Below, piece by piece: positions 62,633-64,000 of a DNA stretch of 64,000 bases. Origin of the DNA: Neobacillus cucumis (GTDB lineage Bacteria; Bacillota; Bacilli; Bacillales; Cytobacillaceae); NCBI RefSeq assembly GCF_002860255.1, contig NZ_PGVE01000012.1, forward strand, positions 124,001 to 188,000, written 5' to 3'. Made by a program: the position numbers and the translations under genes. The stretch's first letter is position 1. Every line of letters begins with the position of its first letter. Under the pieces are notes generated by a model. The model was not told where the DNA came from. It saw only the letters and a program-made list of their open reading frames with translations, and made no database searches.

Positions 62633-64000
62633 CTAATTAACCGCTGTTGGGCGTTCTTTGGCTTTGTTAGATTCACCAGCAACTCGATTGGCAGCTTCTC
62701 TGTCTTGTGCCATTTCCTCTACTGTTTTCACACGAAGCCTTGCTGCTCCTTGATTTTGTTTAGTCGGTATGAGATTACCAGAAGCAAGCCTTTCTTTAGC
62801 TTTTTCAATGGCTACTTTATATTGTGGTAGCCATTTCTCTTGTGCCACCAGCATTTCATCTGTAAGCTGCCAAATTTCCTTTGGATTACAAACAGCACCT
62901 ACAAGCGGATCCATCATCATTGCTTGACGCAATAATAGGTCATCCCCTTGCACTGCTGCCTCTACTGCAAGTCGTTGAACAGAAATACTGACATTACAAA
63001 CTGCTGCACACCCCAGTGGCAAGTCTCCCACCCTTGGCATGCTGATCCCATTCCCATCCACATATCCTGGAGCCTCGATGATGGCATCATCAGGAAGATT
63101 CGATATGACCCCATTATTGACGACATTGAAATGGCCACGATAGACTCTGCCAGTTTCTAACCCTTCAACAATATAAGAACCATGTTCCTCACTTCGATTT
63201 TCTGGTTTATAATCAAGAGCAGGATCTTTCATCCAATTGGGAAAATCCGTTTCAAACCAGTTTCTACTTTCAGTACAAATTCTCAAATAGCCTCCGGTTT
63301 CACCATTAATCCAGCTTCCGAGGTCAATCCAATCAGTAATTTCTTCCGGACGTTTCCGGTACCAAGGTAAATATTCGCTTAAATGCCCATTAGATTCTGT
63401 ACTGTAATAGCCAAAACGTCTGAGCATATCGATGCGCACTTTTTCGGTTTGACTGTATTCCGGATGTTTTTCAAACCCTTCCAGCAACTTTCCTGTCATG
63501 TCTGACCCTTTGTGTCTAACTTGAACATACCATGTTTGGTGGTTGATTCCGGCACAAACAATATCGACTTCTTCTTTTGTTAATCCAAGGACATCAGCAA
63601 TTTGTTTATGCCCATGCTGGACACCATGGCATAAACCTATAGTCCTCACCCCGCCATATTTATTGCAAGCCCAAGTCATCATCGCCATCGGATTGGCATA
63701 GTTCAACAGCAAACAGTCTGGCTCTGCCACTTCACGAATATCTTTACAGAAATTCAAAATCTCGGCAATTCCCCGCTGGCCATACATGATACCGCCCGCA
63801 CAAAGGGTATCGCCCACACATTGGTCAATTCCATACTTCAACGGAATATCCACATCCGATTGAAAAGCCTCAAGCCCGCCGATTCTCACGACTGAAAAAA
63901 TATACCTTGCATCTCTAAGAGCCTCGCGTCGATTGGGGGTGGATTGAATTTGAATATCCAGTCCGTTTTCATGAATATCACGCTGGCAAAGCTCAGTTAC
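62633..64000 (-). CDS. melA: GH4 alpha-galactosidase (MelA-type), 5' end beyond the window
   Basis: Open to the window's right edge. The visible 455 residues begin VTELCQRDIHENGLDIQIQ and continue RRREALRDAR-like text into VVRIGGLEAFQSDVDIPLKYGIDQCVGDTLCAGG. GH4 enzymes use NAD+ and a divalent metal; the metal-ligand region GLCHGVQHG and CAGINHQTWYV are present. Close to MelA/alpha-galactosidase of Bacillus in length (the N-terminal Rossmann glycine motif is missing beyond the edge). An internal GTG at 63889 is not the start. Cytosolic; hydrolyses melibiose or raffinose-type sugars. Confidence 0.88.
   Translation of the reverse strand, partial: VTELCQRDIHENGLDIQIQSTPNRREALRDARYIFSVVRIGGLEAFQSDVDIPLKYGIDQCVGDTLCAGGIMYGQRGIAEILNFCKDIREVAEPDCLLLNYANPMAMMTWACNKYGGVRTIGLCHGVQHGHKQIADVLGLTKEEVDIVCAGINHQTWYVQVRHKGSDMTGKLLEGFEKHPEYSQTEKVRIDMLRRFGYYSTESNGHLSEYLPWYRKRPEEITDWIDLGSWINGETGGYLRICTESRNWFETDFPNWMKDPALDYKPENRSEEHGSYIVEGLETGRVYRGHFNVVNNGVISNLPDDAIIEAPGYVDGNGISMPRVGDLPLGCAAVCNVSISVQRLAVEAAVQGDDLLLRQAMMMDPLVGAVCNPKEIWQLTDEMLVAQEKWLPQYKVAIEKAKERLASGNLIPTKQNQGAARLRVKTVEEMAQDREAANRVAGESNKAKERPTAVN

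Overview
The window is low-GC Bacillaceae chromosome, probably Bacillus or a near relative such as Neobacillus or Priestia. The signs are AAGGAGG-type ribosome sites with many GTG and TTG starts, a gltC/gltBD locus, a B. subtilis-type ferredoxin, a sacB-levB pair, TTGTCGAA Spo0A-box matches and a Fur box. Most genes are ordinary chromosomal metabolism and cell-envelope functions. I see no rRNA, tRNA, CRISPR array, prophage or intact transposon.

Layout. 1-6.2 kb: TrhO tRNA hydroxylase, a membrane-anchored GH18 protein, a YkvR/LLM-monooxygenase pair, a small secreted protein behind two Spo0A-type boxes, and a three-gene Mhq-like quinone or catechol detoxification operon. 6.4-9.2 kb: an XRE-cupin regulator, an AraC regulator, and a DoxX protein behind two Fur boxes. 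9.5-14.3 kb: a 965-residue multidomain chitinase and a secreted 5'-nucleotidase. 14.6-20.5 kb: a formate module (FdhD, a CxxC microprotein, an HMA-like protein, a DUF1641 protein, FdhF, a FocA-type channel) with a small winged-helix-like protein opposite. 20.5-29 kb: a LysM-NlpC/P60 wall hydrolase and gltD-gltB with divergent gltC. 29-37.5 kb: an orphan PAS histidine kinase, two small proteins (one an HPr-like protein without the phosphohistidine), a SET-type MFS exporter, glutaminase and an ABC-2 exporter.

37.6-45.3 kb is a minus-strand sugar operon: solute-binding lipoprotein, two permeases, a four-carbon acid sugar kinase broken by an internal deletion, a GntR/FCD regulator, a zinc dehydrogenase and a GH51 arabinofuranosidase. 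45.8-52.3 kb holds a D,D-carboxypeptidase, a VanW protein, a secreted phosphoesterase, an MscS channel, a frameshifted DUF4405 gene, ferredoxin and a His-rich protein with striking GTATAC operators. 52.4-60 kb is a levan/sucrose locus: LevB endolevanase, SacB levansucrase, an orphan sugar-binding lipoprotein and a YesN/YesM-type two-component system. The right end has an unknown membrane protein, SstT and a GH4 alpha-galactosidase running off the edge.

No wholly new multi-gene system stands out. The best leads are the levan locus, where an ABC-less binding protein and two-component system seem to replace SacXY-type control; the Spo0A-boxed secreted protein resembling the N-terminal half of halocin C8-like bacteriocin precursors; the two coupled microgenes in the formate operon; the HPr homologue lacking His15; and an array of TTAACA repeats phased at 20-22 bp upstream of sstT.
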